NCBI GenBank assembly: GCA_017449525.1
Contig: JAFTFL010000005.1
Coordinates: 62,001-126,000, forward strand
DNA length: 64,000 bases
Source: Bacteroidales bacterium
GTDB taxonomy: Bacteria; Bacteroidota; Bacteroidia; Bacteroidales; P3
Direction: 5' to 3'
Below are positions 54,685-63,799 of the stretch, piece by piece (position 1 is the stretch's first letter; every line of letters starts with the position of its first letter). Below the pieces are notes generated by a model. It did not search any database. It was not told the DNA's origin and saw only the letters and a program-made list of their open reading frames with translations. The translations under genes and the position numbers were made by a program.

Positions 54685-56235
54685 ATGTACATCCAAGCCC
54701 ACTCAGCCACTACCCAAGGCATCTACGGCCAACACATCACTGTGGAAGTCAGCATAGACAAAGGCGTCAACTTCTGCATGGTTGGCCTGCCGGACAACGC
54801 TGTAAAGGAAAGTCAGCAGCGCATCGAGACCGCCTTGAGTCAAATCGGGCACCACATACCCGGCAAGAAGGTGGTCGTCAACCTGGCTCCTGCAGACATG
54901 CGCAAGGAAGGCACCAACCTCGACCTGCCCATAGCCATGGCCATCATGGCTGCTGCCGGCGAACTGCCAGCCGACGACTTCGCGCACTACCTCATGGCAG
55001 GCGAACTGGCCTTGGACGGGACGCTGCGCCCCATACGAGGCGTGCTCCCTATGGCCATCATGGCACGACGCATGCAGCTGCGGGGCATCATCATACCGAC
55101 CGAGTGCGCTCGCGAGGCGGCCATCGTGGACAACCTCGAAGTGCGCGCCGCCTCCCACATCAGGGATGTCATGGACTTCCTGCAGGGCAAACACGACGCA
55201 CTGCCAGTGGTCAGCATCAACACCCGTGAGGAATTTGCACGCAACGAGAACCACTACGACCTGGATTTTGCCGACGTTAAGGGGCAGGAGGACGTCAAGC
55301 GCGCCCTCGAAATAGCCGCAGCAGGTGGCCACAACGTCATTCTGATAGGACCTCCAGGCAGCGGCAAATCAATGCTCGCCAAGAGGCTCCCCTCCATCCT
55401 TCCTCCACTCTCACTGAGTGAAGCCCTCGAGACCACCCAGATACATTCCGTATCGGGCAAAGGCGGCGGCATCACCTCCCTGATAGCCACTCGCCCATTC
55501 CGTGCCCCCCACCACACCATCAGCGATGTGGCACTTGTCGGTGGCGGCACCAACCCAATGCCAGGCGAAATATCATTGGCGCACAACGGCGTATTGTTCC
55601 TCGACGAACTGCCCGAGTTCAAACGTCAAGTGCTCGAGGTGCTCCGGCAGCCCATAGAGGAACGCCACATCACTATATCGCGGGCCAAGACGACGGTGGA
55701 CTACCCAGCCGGTTTCATGCTGGTGGCGGCCATGAACCCCTGCCCATGCGGCTACTACAACCACCCTACCATAGCCTGCACCTGTCCGGCTGGTGCCGCC
55801 CGCAAGTACATGAGCAAGGTGAGCGGCCCCCTACTCGACCGCATAGACCTGCACATCGAAGTAACGCCTGTCCCCTTTGCCGAGCTGGCCGACAGCCGTG
55901 CCGGAGAGCCCAGCGCCGTCATCCGCGAACGCGTCGTAGCAGCGCGCAGGCGTCAGGAGGCCAGACTCCGCGAGCATCCCGACGTGCACTGCAATGCCCA
56001 AATGACAGGACGCATGCTGCGCCAGTTCTGCACCCTCGACGACGCTGGCCAAGCCCTCATACGCCAAGCCATGGAGCGATTGAGCCTTTCGGCCCGCGCC
56101 TACGACCGCATTCTCAAAGTGAGCCGCACCATTGCCGACCTCGACGCGTCCGACCACATTCAGGCACACCACATAGCCGAAGCCATAGGCTACCGCAGCT
56201 TGGACCGTGGCGACTGGGCAGAGCGAGGCATGTGA
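54685..56235 (+). CDS. YifB/ComM-family Mg-chelatase-like AAA+ ATPase
   Basis: A 516-residue cytoplasmic ATPase. The N-terminal Lon-protease-like (ChlI) domain (~20-140) is followed by an AAA+ module: Walker A GPPGSGKS at residues 222-229, Walker B in VLFLDELPEF (~307-316), then MNPCPCGYYNHP, a Cys-containing stretch usual for the family, and the C-terminal Mg-chelatase domain (~415-510; TGRMLRQFCTLDD, RAYDRILKVSRTIADL). Homologues (ComM) act as branch-migration helicases in natural transformation. The start at 54685 (MYIQAHSATTQGI) is the conserved family start. Confidence 0.93.
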   Translation: MYIQAHSATTQGIYGQHITVEVSIDKGVNFCMVGLPDNAVKESQQRIETALSQIGHHIPGKKVVVNLAPADMRKEGTNLDLPIAMAIMAAAGELPADDFAHYLMAGELALDGTLRPIRGVLPMAIMARRMQLRGIIIPTECAREAAIVDNLEVRAASHIRDVMDFLQGKHDALPVVSINTREEFARNENHYDLDFADVKGQEDVKRALEIAAAGGHNVILIGPPGSGKSMLAKRLPSILPPLSLSEALETTQIHSVSGKGGGITSLIATRPFRAPHHTISDVALVGGGTNPMPGEISLAHNGVLFLDELPEFKRQVLEVLRQPIEERHITISRAKTTVDYPAGFMLVAAMNPCPCGYYNHPTIACTCPAGAARKYMSKVSGPLLDRIDLHIEVTPVPFAELADSRAGEPSAVIRERVVAARRRQEARLREHPDVHCNAQMTGRMLRQFCTLDDAGQALIRQAMERLSLSARAYDRILKVSRTIADLDASDHIQAHHIAEAIGYRSLDRGDWAERGM

Positions 56236-56356
56236 AACGAACCCTATCGGCACCACCGCCCACCACCCAGAGCAGCACCGCTCTCGACCACACACACCAC
56301 GCAATAAAACAACCGTTCCACACGTTACAAACCCCTAAACAGACCGGCACTCAAGC

Positions 56357-57451
56357 ATGCACCCTGCAGTTGACCAACTCATAGCCTCGCGCAGCATCGA
56401 CCTTGACCTACTCTCGACCCTGCTGCACAGCGACTCACCACAGCTCCGCGACGCACTATTTGCCGCCTCTCGCAGCGAGACCGAGCGCGTGTACGGCAAC
56501 GAGGTGTTCATGCGCGGCCTGATAGAATTCAGCAGCTACTGTCGCAACGACTGCCTCTACTGCGGACTGCGGCGTAGCCACCGCGAGTTGCCCCGATACC
56601 GAATGACACTGGAGGAGATACTGGCCTGCTGCAGGCTGGGCTACCAGTTTGGCATGCGGACCTTTGTGCTGCAGAGTGGAGAAGACGCGTGGTGGACCGA
56701 CGAGCGACTGTGCCAAGTCGTAGCCTCCATCCGCAGCGAATTTGCAGATTGCGCCATCACACTGTCGGTGGGCGAACGCTCCAGAGAAAGTTACCAGCGT
56801 CTGTTCGACAGCGGTGCCAACCGCTACCTGCTACGCCACGAAACGGCCGACGCAGCACACTACGCGCAGCTGCACCCGTCGGACATGAGTTTCGCCCACC
56901 GCATACAGTGTCTGCACACCTTGAAAGAGATAGGCTATCAGGTGGGCTGTGGCTTCATGGTCGGGTCGCCTGGACAAACCGACGCAACGCTGCTGCAAGA
57001 CCTGCAGTTCATCACCTCCTTCCGTCCCCACATGGTGGGCATCGGCCCCTTTGTGGCCACACAGCACACGCCCTTCGCCAACGAACCTAACGGCGAAGTA
57101 GAGTTGACCCTACGCCTCCTTGCCATCATACGCCTGCTGCACCCCACCGTGCTTCTTCCCGCAACGACCGCACTTGGCTCGCTCCATCCTTTGGGGCGGG
57201 AGCAGGGCATCAGGGCAGGTGCCAACGTAGTGATGCCAAACCTATCGCCAGTGGAAAACCGCAAACAATACAACATCTACGACAACAAAATCTGTTTGGG
57301 CGACGACGTGGCGCACTGCCGCAGTTGCCTCGAACGCCGTATAGAAAGCGTAGGCCGCCACCTCGTGGTGGCACGAGGCGACTATCGGCACGACACGGCA
57401 ACCCCTACAGCAACTGGGAACACACCGTCCGACCCCACCCCCAACTCATAA
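56357..57451 (+). CDS. hydE: [FeFe]-hydrogenase maturation radical-SAM protein HydE
   Basis: A 364-residue radical-SAM enzyme. The 4Fe-4S cluster that binds SAM is held by Cys62, Cys66 and Cys69 (CRNDCLYC, CX3CX2C). FMRGLIEFSSYCRNDCLYCGLR and the PFVATQHTPF and NVVMPNLSP blocks are typical of HydE. A second C-terminal motif, Cys313-X7-Cys321-X2-Cys324, matches the optional extra cluster of HydE. It helps build the H-cluster of [FeFe] hydrogenase. HydF, HydG and the hydrogenase itself are not in this window. The last ~20 residues are Thr/Pro-rich. miaB starts 11 bases after the stop. Confidence 0.9.
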   Translation: MHPAVDQLIASRSIDLDLLSTLLHSDSPQLRDALFAASRSETERVYGNEVFMRGLIEFSSYCRNDCLYCGLRRSHRELPRYRMTLEEILACCRLGYQFGMRTFVLQSGEDAWWTDERLCQVVASIRSEFADCAITLSVGERSRESYQRLFDSGANRYLLRHETADAAHYAQLHPSDMSFAHRIQCLHTLKEIGYQVGCGFMVGSPGQTDATLLQDLQFITSFRPHMVGIGPFVATQHTPFANEPNGEVELTLRLLAIIRLLHPTVLLPATTALGSLHPLGREQGIRAGANVVMPNLSPVENRKQYNIYDNKICLGDDVAHCRSCLERRIESVGRHLVVARGDYRHDTATPTATGNTPSDPTPNS

Positions 57452-57462
57452 CACCACAAGTC

Positions 57463-58785
57463 TTGAAATCCAAAGTATACATAGAGACCTACGGCTGCCA
57501 AATGAACTTTGCAGACACCGAGGTCGTCATGTCGCTCCTGCAACAAGAGGGCTACGACATCACGACCGAGGCAGAGGAAGCCGACTACATTCTCATCAAC
57601 ACCTGTGCCATTCGTGAAGGAGCCGAGCAGCGCATACGCCGCCGTCTCGACATGCTGCGGAGCGAACGCCGCAGGAGGCCAACCCTCCGCATCGGCATTC
57701 TCGGCTGCATGGCCGAGCGACTCAAGGACCAACTCCTTACGGAAGAAGAGGTGGTGAGCTTCGTCGTTGGTCCCGATGCCTACCGGCAACTACCCTCTAT
57801 CATGAAGCAAGTGGTCTCGGGCAGCAAAGCAGCCGCCACCGAACTGAGCACGGAAGAAACCTATGCCGACATCGAGCCCGTGCGCCTCAACGCAGGCATT
57901 TCGGCCTACATCTCAATCATGCGCGGCTGCCAGAACTTCTGCACCTACTGCGTAGTTCCATACACCAGAGGTCGAGAGCGTAGCAGAGACGCACAAACCA
58001 TCATCGGTGAGGCACGCTCCCTCTTTGAGCAAGGCTACCGAGAAGTAACGCTGCTCGGCCAGAACGTCAACAGCTACCACTTTGAAGGCGCAGAGCGCAC
58101 CTGGACATTCGCTGATCTGATGGACAGTGTGGCGCAGATAAGCCCCCTGCTGCGCGTCCGATTTGCCACCTCTCACCCCAAAGACTTGAGCGACGAATTG
58201 CTCTACGTCATGCGCAAGCACAACAACATCTGCAAGTGCATCCATCTGCCCGTGCAGTCGGGCAGTGCACACATGCTCAAACAGATGAACCGTAAATACA
58301 CACCCGAATGGTATCTGGACCGCATAGCTGCCATACGGCGCATCCTGCCCGAGTGTTCCATCACGACGGACGTCATCGCGGGCTTCTGCGGCGAGACCGA
58401 AGAAGACCACCAGGAGACCCTGAGAATGTTTCGCACCGTGCGCTACGATTACGCCTATATGTTCAAATACTCCATGCGCCCTAACACCTACGCCGCCCGC
58501 TTCCTGACCGATGACGTGCCAGACGACATCAAAACGCGTCGGTTAGAGGAAATCATCGCCCTGCAAGGCGAAATAGCACTGGAGAACAACCGTGCCGAGA
58601 TAGGCCGCACCTACGAAGTACTGGTGGAGGGAGTGTCGCACCGAAGTCCCAAACAACTGTTTGGCCGCAACAGCCAAAACAAGGTCGTGGTATTTGAACG
58701 GCGCAACTTCAACCCTGGGCAATACATTCACGTAAAGATAACCGACTGCACCTCGGCAACCCTCATGGGGGAGCCCGTAGAATAG
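57463..58785 (+). CDS. miaB: tRNA-2-methylthio-N6-dimethylallyladenosine synthase
   Basis: A radical-SAM methylthiotransferase that adds a methylthio group to i6A37 of tRNAs. The N-terminal (UPF0004) domain has Cys12, Cys48 and Cys82; the radical-SAM cluster is Cys156, Cys160 and Cys163 (GCQNFCTYCVVPY); a TRAM domain ends the protein (YEVLVEGVSHR, GRNSQNKVVVF, GQYIHVKITDCT). I place the start at a TTG (57463), which gives the family's usual beginning, KSKVYIETYGCQMN, and 440 residues. The ATG of the longer frame (57325) would put the start 127 bases inside hydE, with no conserved-looking sequence before KVYIE. Confidence 0.92.
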   Translation: MKSKVYIETYGCQMNFADTEVVMSLLQQEGYDITTEAEEADYILINTCAIREGAEQRIRRRLDMLRSERRRRPTLRIGILGCMAERLKDQLLTEEEVVSFVVGPDAYRQLPSIMKQVVSGSKAAATELSTEETYADIEPVRLNAGISAYISIMRGCQNFCTYCVVPYTRGRERSRDAQTIIGEARSLFEQGYREVTLLGQNVNSYHFEGAERTWTFADLMDSVAQISPLLRVRFATSHPKDLSDELLYVMRKHNNICKCIHLPVQSGSAHMLKQMNRKYTPEWYLDRIAAIRRILPECSITTDVIAGFCGETEEDHQETLRMFRTVRYDYAYMFKYSMRPNTYAARFLTDDVPDDIKTRRLEEIIALQGEIALENNRAEIGRTYEVLVEGVSHRSPKQLFGRNSQNKVVVFERRNFNPGQYIHVKITDCTSATLMGEPVE

Positions 58786-58819
58786 CAGCATCCAACACCA
58801 AGCACACATCTTCCTCACC

Positions 58820-59668
58820 ATGACACAATCATCATTCTTTCAGAAGCACCCCTTGATAGCCAACCTGCTGCTAATGCTACTGGTCAGCGTGGCAATTATC
58901 ATCGTCATCTTCGTCCTTCTGAAGACATACGCACGACAAGGACAGGAATACGAGCTGCCCGAAGTGGCCGGGCTGAACATCGAAGAGCTGAGTGCCGATG
59001 ACCCGCTGGAACTAAACTATGAGATTGTGGACTCGGTGTACCGCAAGGGAATGACCGGTGGCCAAATACTTTCGCAGAACCCCAAAGCGGGTACGAAGGT
59101 GAAGAAGGGGCGCAAGGTGTACATCACCATTACGTCATATAGCCCAGAAGAAGTACCAGTGTCGAACATCATCGATGCGACCCTGCGCCACGCCCTGTCG
59201 CAGTTGGCCAGCGACGGACTGGAATGCGGCAAGCTGAAGTTTGTGGAAAGTCCGTTCCGCAACGTAGTGCTGGAACAGAGCTACAAAGGGAGAACACTGC
59301 AGAAAGGCGACAAGGTGCCACTGGGTGCCCACATAGATTTGACGGTGGGTCTTGGCGACGAAGGCAGCACGACCAAGGTGCCCATGGTGCTGGGCAAAAC
59401 ACCGTCGCAAGCACGGCGTGCGCTACAAGCCGCCTCGCTCAACGTGGGTCGCGAACATTTCGGAGGTGTGAAAGACCAACAGACTGCGGTGGTAGTGCAA
59501 CACGAACCTCCCTATACGGGCGTATCCACTTATGCTTTTGGCACCACGGTGGAGTTGTGGTACAAGGACAAAGAACAGGTAAACGTCGACAAGCTTATTA
59601 AAGACTACAAAGTGGACTCCTCCAAAATCACGACAGCCGAAGCGACGAGTAATGCCATAGAGTGGTAA
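58820..59668 (+). CDS. PASTA-domain membrane protein
   Basis: A 282-residue protein with one N-terminal membrane helix (~12-34; IANLLLMLLVSVAIIIVIFVLL) and three PASTA repeats in the periplasm (~43-108, ~112-178 and ~184-250), seen as (V/L)P(E/M)V..., GxILSQNPKAGTKVKKGRKVYITI and VQHEPPYTGVSTYAFGTTVELWY. PASTA domains bind peptidoglycan or muropeptides. Unlike Gram-positive PASTA kinases, no kinase domain is present. It is usually found next to RluD genes in Bacteroidetes; here a T9SS protein lies between the two. Confidence 0.9.
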   Translation: MTQSSFFQKHPLIANLLLMLLVSVAIIIVIFVLLKTYARQGQEYELPEVAGLNIEELSADDPLELNYEIVDSVYRKGMTGGQILSQNPKAGTKVKKGRKVYITITSYSPEEVPVSNIIDATLRHALSQLASDGLECGKLKFVESPFRNVVLEQSYKGRTLQKGDKVPLGAHIDLTVGLGDEGSTTKVPMVLGKTPSQARRALQAASLNVGREHFGGVKDQQTAVVVQHEPPYTGVSTYAFGTTVELWYKDKEQVNVDKLIKDYKVDSSKITTAEATSNAIEW

Positions 59669-59692
59669 TCCAAACCTCCTCTCTTTCACTTT

Positions 59693-61714
59693 ATGTCCAC
59701 CATGAGAATGCCACGATTCCTCATACCGCAGTCCTCTACAAAACCCACTGAAGCGCCCATTACTGCTGAGCGAAGCGCGCGCAACCTGCGAAAGCACGTT
59801 CGGACGGTTTTGCTACTGCCGATGATGGTTTTGCTGATTGGCACACCGCTGTTGGCACAGGAGTGCCTATTGCCACTATACCGAACGAAGAGCCAGGCTG
59901 CAACCAACCGCATAAAGGGGGTGGATGAACGCGTACTGACGCTGCCTTTCTTCGACGATTTTTCCAACTACGAAGGGCAACCCTCTCTCCTACGCTGGGC
60001 AGAGAGCGATGCATTCGTCAACCGTGACTTTGCCACGCTACCTCCTACCGTCGGCATGGCCACGCTCGATGCACTGCGAGCCGACGGCACGCTCCACGCC
60101 AACGCCTCGACCGCCCTCTTTGGAGCCGACACCTTAGCCTCACTCCCCCTCAGATTGGACTCCCTCTTCTCACCCGTAACCAAACGGCTGACGCCAGCAG
60201 ACTCGGTGTATCTCAGCTTCTACTATTTACCTGGAGGCGGTGCGGGTGTGCCCTGGCAGCGCACTGGCGACGCGCCAGATGAACAAGACTCGCTACTGGT
60301 GGAGTTTTACGACGAAGCGGACAGCCTGTGGATTGGTGTGTGGGGAACAGCAGGCGTGTCGGAAGACAGCCTTACAGCACGGACAGGCACTCGGTGGCAA
60401 CAAGTGCTGATTCCTATTACTGACGGACGCTTCTTTCAGCACGGTTTTCGCTTTCGTTTCCGCAACATCTGCTCCCTCTCCTCTAACGCATTGCGCGGCG
60501 AGGTGGGCAACAGCGATCAATGGAATATAGACTATGTGCGGTTAGACCGAGGAAGAACACGCAACGACCGCTACTCGCGCGATGTGGCCTTTGTAGAACG
60601 TGCCCCCTCCATGCTTAGGAGGTACACCGCCATGCCGGCGCGTCAGTTCACCCCAAGCGATATGCGTCCCACCATCCCGATGACCATCACCAACCTCTAC
60701 TCGCAAGCGTTGCCAGCTGCATACGCCTACACCGTAACCGCCACTTCGGACGGCAACATCCTGCACCAGTACAACGGTGGCAATGACAACGTACCGTCAT
60801 TCCCTGCCACAGGCAGTTATCAAACCGCCCCGATGCACGCCACGCCCTCGGTAGGGTTCAGTTTTACCCCCACTTGGCCTTCCACCAGCTACGAGGTGCG
60901 ACACGTGGTGAGCGTAGGTGGAGCTGGTGATATACACACAGAGAATGACACACTGGTGCAGACCTGCACCTTTGCGGACTACTATGCCTACGACGACGGA
61001 GTGCCAGAGAACGGCTATGGGGTGAAGAACTCGGGGCCTTGCTCGATTGCGATGAGTTTCGCACTGAACCACCCAGACACACTGATGGACGTATACCTAT
61101 ATATTAATAGTACGCGCGAGCAAGAAAACACCGGCATACAGTTTCGCATTGGGGTGTGGGCCAATGTGGGTGGAAGGCCAGGAGCACAACTCTACGCCGA
61201 CGAGACCCTCTACCGCGTAGTCGACACGGCATTAAACCACTACGTGCGCTATCCCCTCTCACGTCCGTTAGCCGTAAGAGACTCCGTCTTCATCGGCATC
61301 ATACAACAGACTTCGCTGGCCTACATGAATCTCGGCTTCGACCGAAGCAATGATGCGTCGCGCTACACCTATACCAGTATCGCAGCCAACACGTGGGCGC
61401 AGAGTTACCTAAAAGGTGCAGTAATGATACGTCCCTGCTTTGGGAGTGGCAACCGACTTGGCATCAACGACGAGCCACTCCCCGCATGGAGCGTATACCC
61501 CAACCCTGCTACCGACCACATCACCCTACACACCTCAGAGCCACTGCCAGCAGGCACACAGGCCATTTGGTTCGACCTCAAAGGGCACATTGTGCACACA
61601 GTCCCAGCACAACAGACCTTAGACGTGAGTCAACTGCCAGTAGGGATTTACTTGCTGCGCCTTGCGATGCCCGACCGCAAAGCCTTGAATCAACGCATCA
61701 TAATTGGCCACTAA
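59693..61714 (+). CDS. T9SS-exported protein of unknown function
   Basis: A 673-residue protein with a long N-region before the signal core (~38-56; TVLLLPMMVLLIGTPLLAQ); a Met at residue 44 or 45 cannot be excluded as start, but would cut the core. Residues ~60-590 are beta-rich with FFDDFSNYEGQPSLLRWAESDAFVNRDFA at the beginning and ADYYAYDDGVPENGYGV in the middle. These match proteins usually found next to PASTA/RluD genes in Bacteroidales. The last ~80 residues (WSVYPNPATDHITLHT, VGIYLLRLAM) are a T9SS class A sorting domain. The cargo function is unknown. Confidence 0.85.
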   Translation: MSTMRMPRFLIPQSSTKPTEAPITAERSARNLRKHVRTVLLLPMMVLLIGTPLLAQECLLPLYRTKSQAATNRIKGVDERVLTLPFFDDFSNYEGQPSLLRWAESDAFVNRDFATLPPTVGMATLDALRADGTLHANASTALFGADTLASLPLRLDSLFSPVTKRLTPADSVYLSFYYLPGGGAGVPWQRTGDAPDEQDSLLVEFYDEADSLWIGVWGTAGVSEDSLTARTGTRWQQVLIPITDGRFFQHGFRFRFRNICSLSSNALRGEVGNSDQWNIDYVRLDRGRTRNDRYSRDVAFVERAPSMLRRYTAMPARQFTPSDMRPTIPMTITNLYSQALPAAYAYTVTATSDGNILHQYNGGNDNVPSFPATGSYQTAPMHATPSVGFSFTPTWPSTSYEVRHVVSVGGAGDIHTENDTLVQTCTFADYYAYDDGVPENGYGVKNSGPCSIAMSFALNHPDTLMDVYLYINSTREQENTGIQFRIGVWANVGGRPGAQLYADETLYRVVDTALNHYVRYPLSRPLAVRDSVFIGIIQQTSLAYMNLGFDRSNDASRYTYTSIAANTWAQSYLKGAVMIRPCFGSGNRLGINDEPLPAWSVYPNPATDHITLHTSEPLPAGTQAIWFDLKGHIVHTVPAQQTLDVSQLPVGIYLLRLAMPDRKALNQRIIIGH

Positions 61715-61777
61715 TCACGTCATATCATCTACTTCTCTCTACAGGTAGCAGTCCTACCCAACAACCAATAGTCAACC

Positions 61778-62827
61778 ATGAGCGCCCCAAAACTCCCCAC
61801 CATTGACAACGAAGAATCAGGCGAAGAACTGTATGAGCACCACCACATCGTAGTGGACAAAGGACAAGCCCCACTACGGCTGGATAAGTACCTGACAGCT
61901 CGACTCGAAGGCGTGTCGCGCACCAAGATACAGGCAGCCATGAAGGCAGAGTGCATCCGCGTGGCTGGACGCCCAGCGAAGGCTAACTACAAGATAAAGC
62001 CATTGGACGAAATAAGCATCCTCCTGCCCGAGCCGCCGCACGACATAGAGTTGCTGCCCGAGGAGTTGCCACTCAGCATCGCTTATGAAGACGACGACCT
62101 GCTGGTGGTGGACAAGGCGGCAGGCATGGTGGTTCACCCTGGTTACGGTAACTTCAGCCATACGCTGCTCAACGCCCTCCTCTTTCACCTTCAAGGCTGC
62201 ACCTGCCGCAACGGTGAACCTGCACAGCCTTATCTTGTGCATCGTATAGACAAGGATACCAGCGGTCTGCTGGTGATAGCCAAGAATGAAGAGGCTCAAG
62301 CCGGTCTGGCTCGCCAGTTCTTCTACCACACTATAGACCGTAGATACAACGCACTGGTGTGGGGAGACATGGAGGGAGATACAGGTACTATTGATGGGAA
62401 TTTGGCTCGGTCAGCAAAGGATAGGCGCGTCATGGCGGTCTATAGCGACCCCGCAGTCGGGAAACGTGCCATCACCCACTGGAGCGTAGTGGAACGGCTG
62501 GGGTACATCACGCTGGTGGAATGCGTACTGGAGACAGGCCGCACCCATCAGATACGCGCCCACATGCGCCACATCGGGCACCCCCTTTTCGCTGATGCCA
62601 CCTACGGAGGCGACCAGATACTGAAAGGGACCACCTTCAGCAAATACCGTCAATTTGTAGAGAACTGCTTCAACATCCTGCCACGCCAAGCACTGCACGC
62701 ACGAGTCTTGGGCTTCGAGCACCCCATTACGCATGCCCACATGCGCTTCGAGTCACCCATACCCACCGACATGCAAGAGGTCATTGACCGTTGGCGCCGC
62801 TATGCCAACGCCTCGCGTACCGAATAG
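61778..62827 (+). CDS. rluD: RluD-family ribosomal RNA pseudouridine synthase
   Basis: A 349-residue enzyme that makes pseudouridine in 23S rRNA. An S4 RNA-binding domain (~30-85; LRLDKYLTARLEGVSRTKIQAAM) precedes the RluA-type catalytic domain. The catalytic Asp158 is in HRIDKDTSGLLVIAK. The typical ETGRTHQIRAHM and GHPLFADATYGG blocks follow. The first ~25 residues are an acidic extension. It is the last gene of the plus-strand row and converges on the yqaA-like gene, only 30 bases away. Confidence 0.94.
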   Translation: MSAPKLPTIDNEESGEELYEHHHIVVDKGQAPLRLDKYLTARLEGVSRTKIQAAMKAECIRVAGRPAKANYKIKPLDEISILLPEPPHDIELLPEELPLSIAYEDDDLLVVDKAAGMVVHPGYGNFSHTLLNALLFHLQGCTCRNGEPAQPYLVHRIDKDTSGLLVIAKNEEAQAGLARQFFYHTIDRRYNALVWGDMEGDTGTIDGNLARSAKDRRVMAVYSDPAVGKRAITHWSVVERLGYITLVECVLETGRTHQIRAHMRHIGHPLFADATYGGDQILKGTTFSKYRQFVENCFNILPRQALHARVLGFEHPITHAHMRFESPIPTDMQEVIDRWRRYANASRTE

Positions 62828-62857
62828 ACTTGTCTTCACTCCTCTGCTACAAAGTGC

Positions 62858-63304
62858 TCAGCCCATCATCTTGCCCATAAGGAACAGCCAAACTAAGAAG
62901 CGAGCACCTTTCCCCACCAACATGAACAGCGCACAGCGCAGAGGCTTCACTTTATAGAACCCCAGTGCCAACGCCAACACATCGCCCAGCAAGGGAAGCC
63001 ACGTGAAGAGGGCCAACGGAGGCCCCCACTTGTCCACCCGCTGTTTTTGGCGTTGCAACTTCTCGGGCGACACATGGAACCAGCGTTCAATCCACTCCCA
63101 CTTACCCAGCCAACCAATGCCAAACGTGGTGAGGCCACCCAACCAGTTGCCCAGTGTAGCCGCCACAAAACATTCAATCGGATTGGCTCCAGCCAACACC
63201 AAACCACAAAACAACGCATCGGAAGAGAACGGTACCACTGTGGCTGCCAAGAAGGCACCCCAAAAGAGCCCAAGGGCTCCCCACTGCTGCAAAAAGTCCA
63301 ACAT
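62858..63304 (-). CDS. YqaA/DedA-family inner-membrane protein
   Basis: A 148-residue membrane protein with four or five hydrophobic segments. LFWGAFLAATVVPFSSDALFCGLVLAGANP and GNWLGGLTTFGIGWLGKW match the VTT/SNARE-associated fold of YqaA proteins. RFLVWLFLMGK at the end has the conserved Arg of the family. DedA relatives are thought to act in lipid-carrier recycling; the role of YqaA is unknown. Confidence 0.9.
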   Translation of the reverse strand: MLDFLQQWGALGLFWGAFLAATVVPFSSDALFCGLVLAGANPIECFVAATLGNWLGGLTTFGIGWLGKWEWIERWFHVSPEKLQRQKQRVDKWGPPLALFTWLPLLGDVLALALGFYKVKPLRCALFMLVGKGARFLVWLFLMGKMMG

Positions 63305-63602
63305 CGTGATGCGTGTGTGGCATAGATAACGCAGCTAACTCCTTTGTAGTGTGCAGTATCAACCCATGCTGTCCTCCCGAACAACATTCTGTTGCCGCTG
63401 AATCTTACCACGAAACTCGCAAAAGGACACTTTTTTACCGTACGAACCATAGGTACCTTCACTCACCACAACCTAACAGACCTCCTTCAATTCATAAATA
63501 TCACCCGTACGCCAACTGACGTTACAGGCTGTATTAGGCAGTCTGTGGCCATTGGGCATAACCAGTCGCTATGCTTCTGCAAAAAATTTTCTTCCAAAAC
63601 AC
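63305..63602. other. Intergenic stretch, no gene seen
   Basis: About 300 bases. CCGTACG-type sequences occur at 63429 (ACCGTACGAA) and ~63508 (CCGTACGCCA, the same variant as at 4367), but they are not flanked by a distal promoter as in elements 1-4. No gene is supported. Confidence 0.4.
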
Positions 63603-63633
63603 TTGGTCATTCAATCTATTCTGCGTACCTTTG
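63603..63633 (+). promoter_or_regulatory. Promoter of the gene at 63800
   Basis: TTGG (63603-63606) then 19 bases then TACCTTTG (63626-63633): a good -7 element and a near-consensus -33. The start codon is about 165 bases downstream, so the leader is long. Confidence 0.65.
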
Positions 63634-63799
63634 CCCTCGCTTACGCAACTACCCCAACTTGTCATAGGACAACTCTCATCAACTCAATGCTGACACCTGC
63701 ATACTCGTCCAGCTCCTACTTGATAATGTACAGCCGTGCTTGCTTATCGAAATGCTACACTACCATATATAACATTGGATACAAATTTTATATATACTA

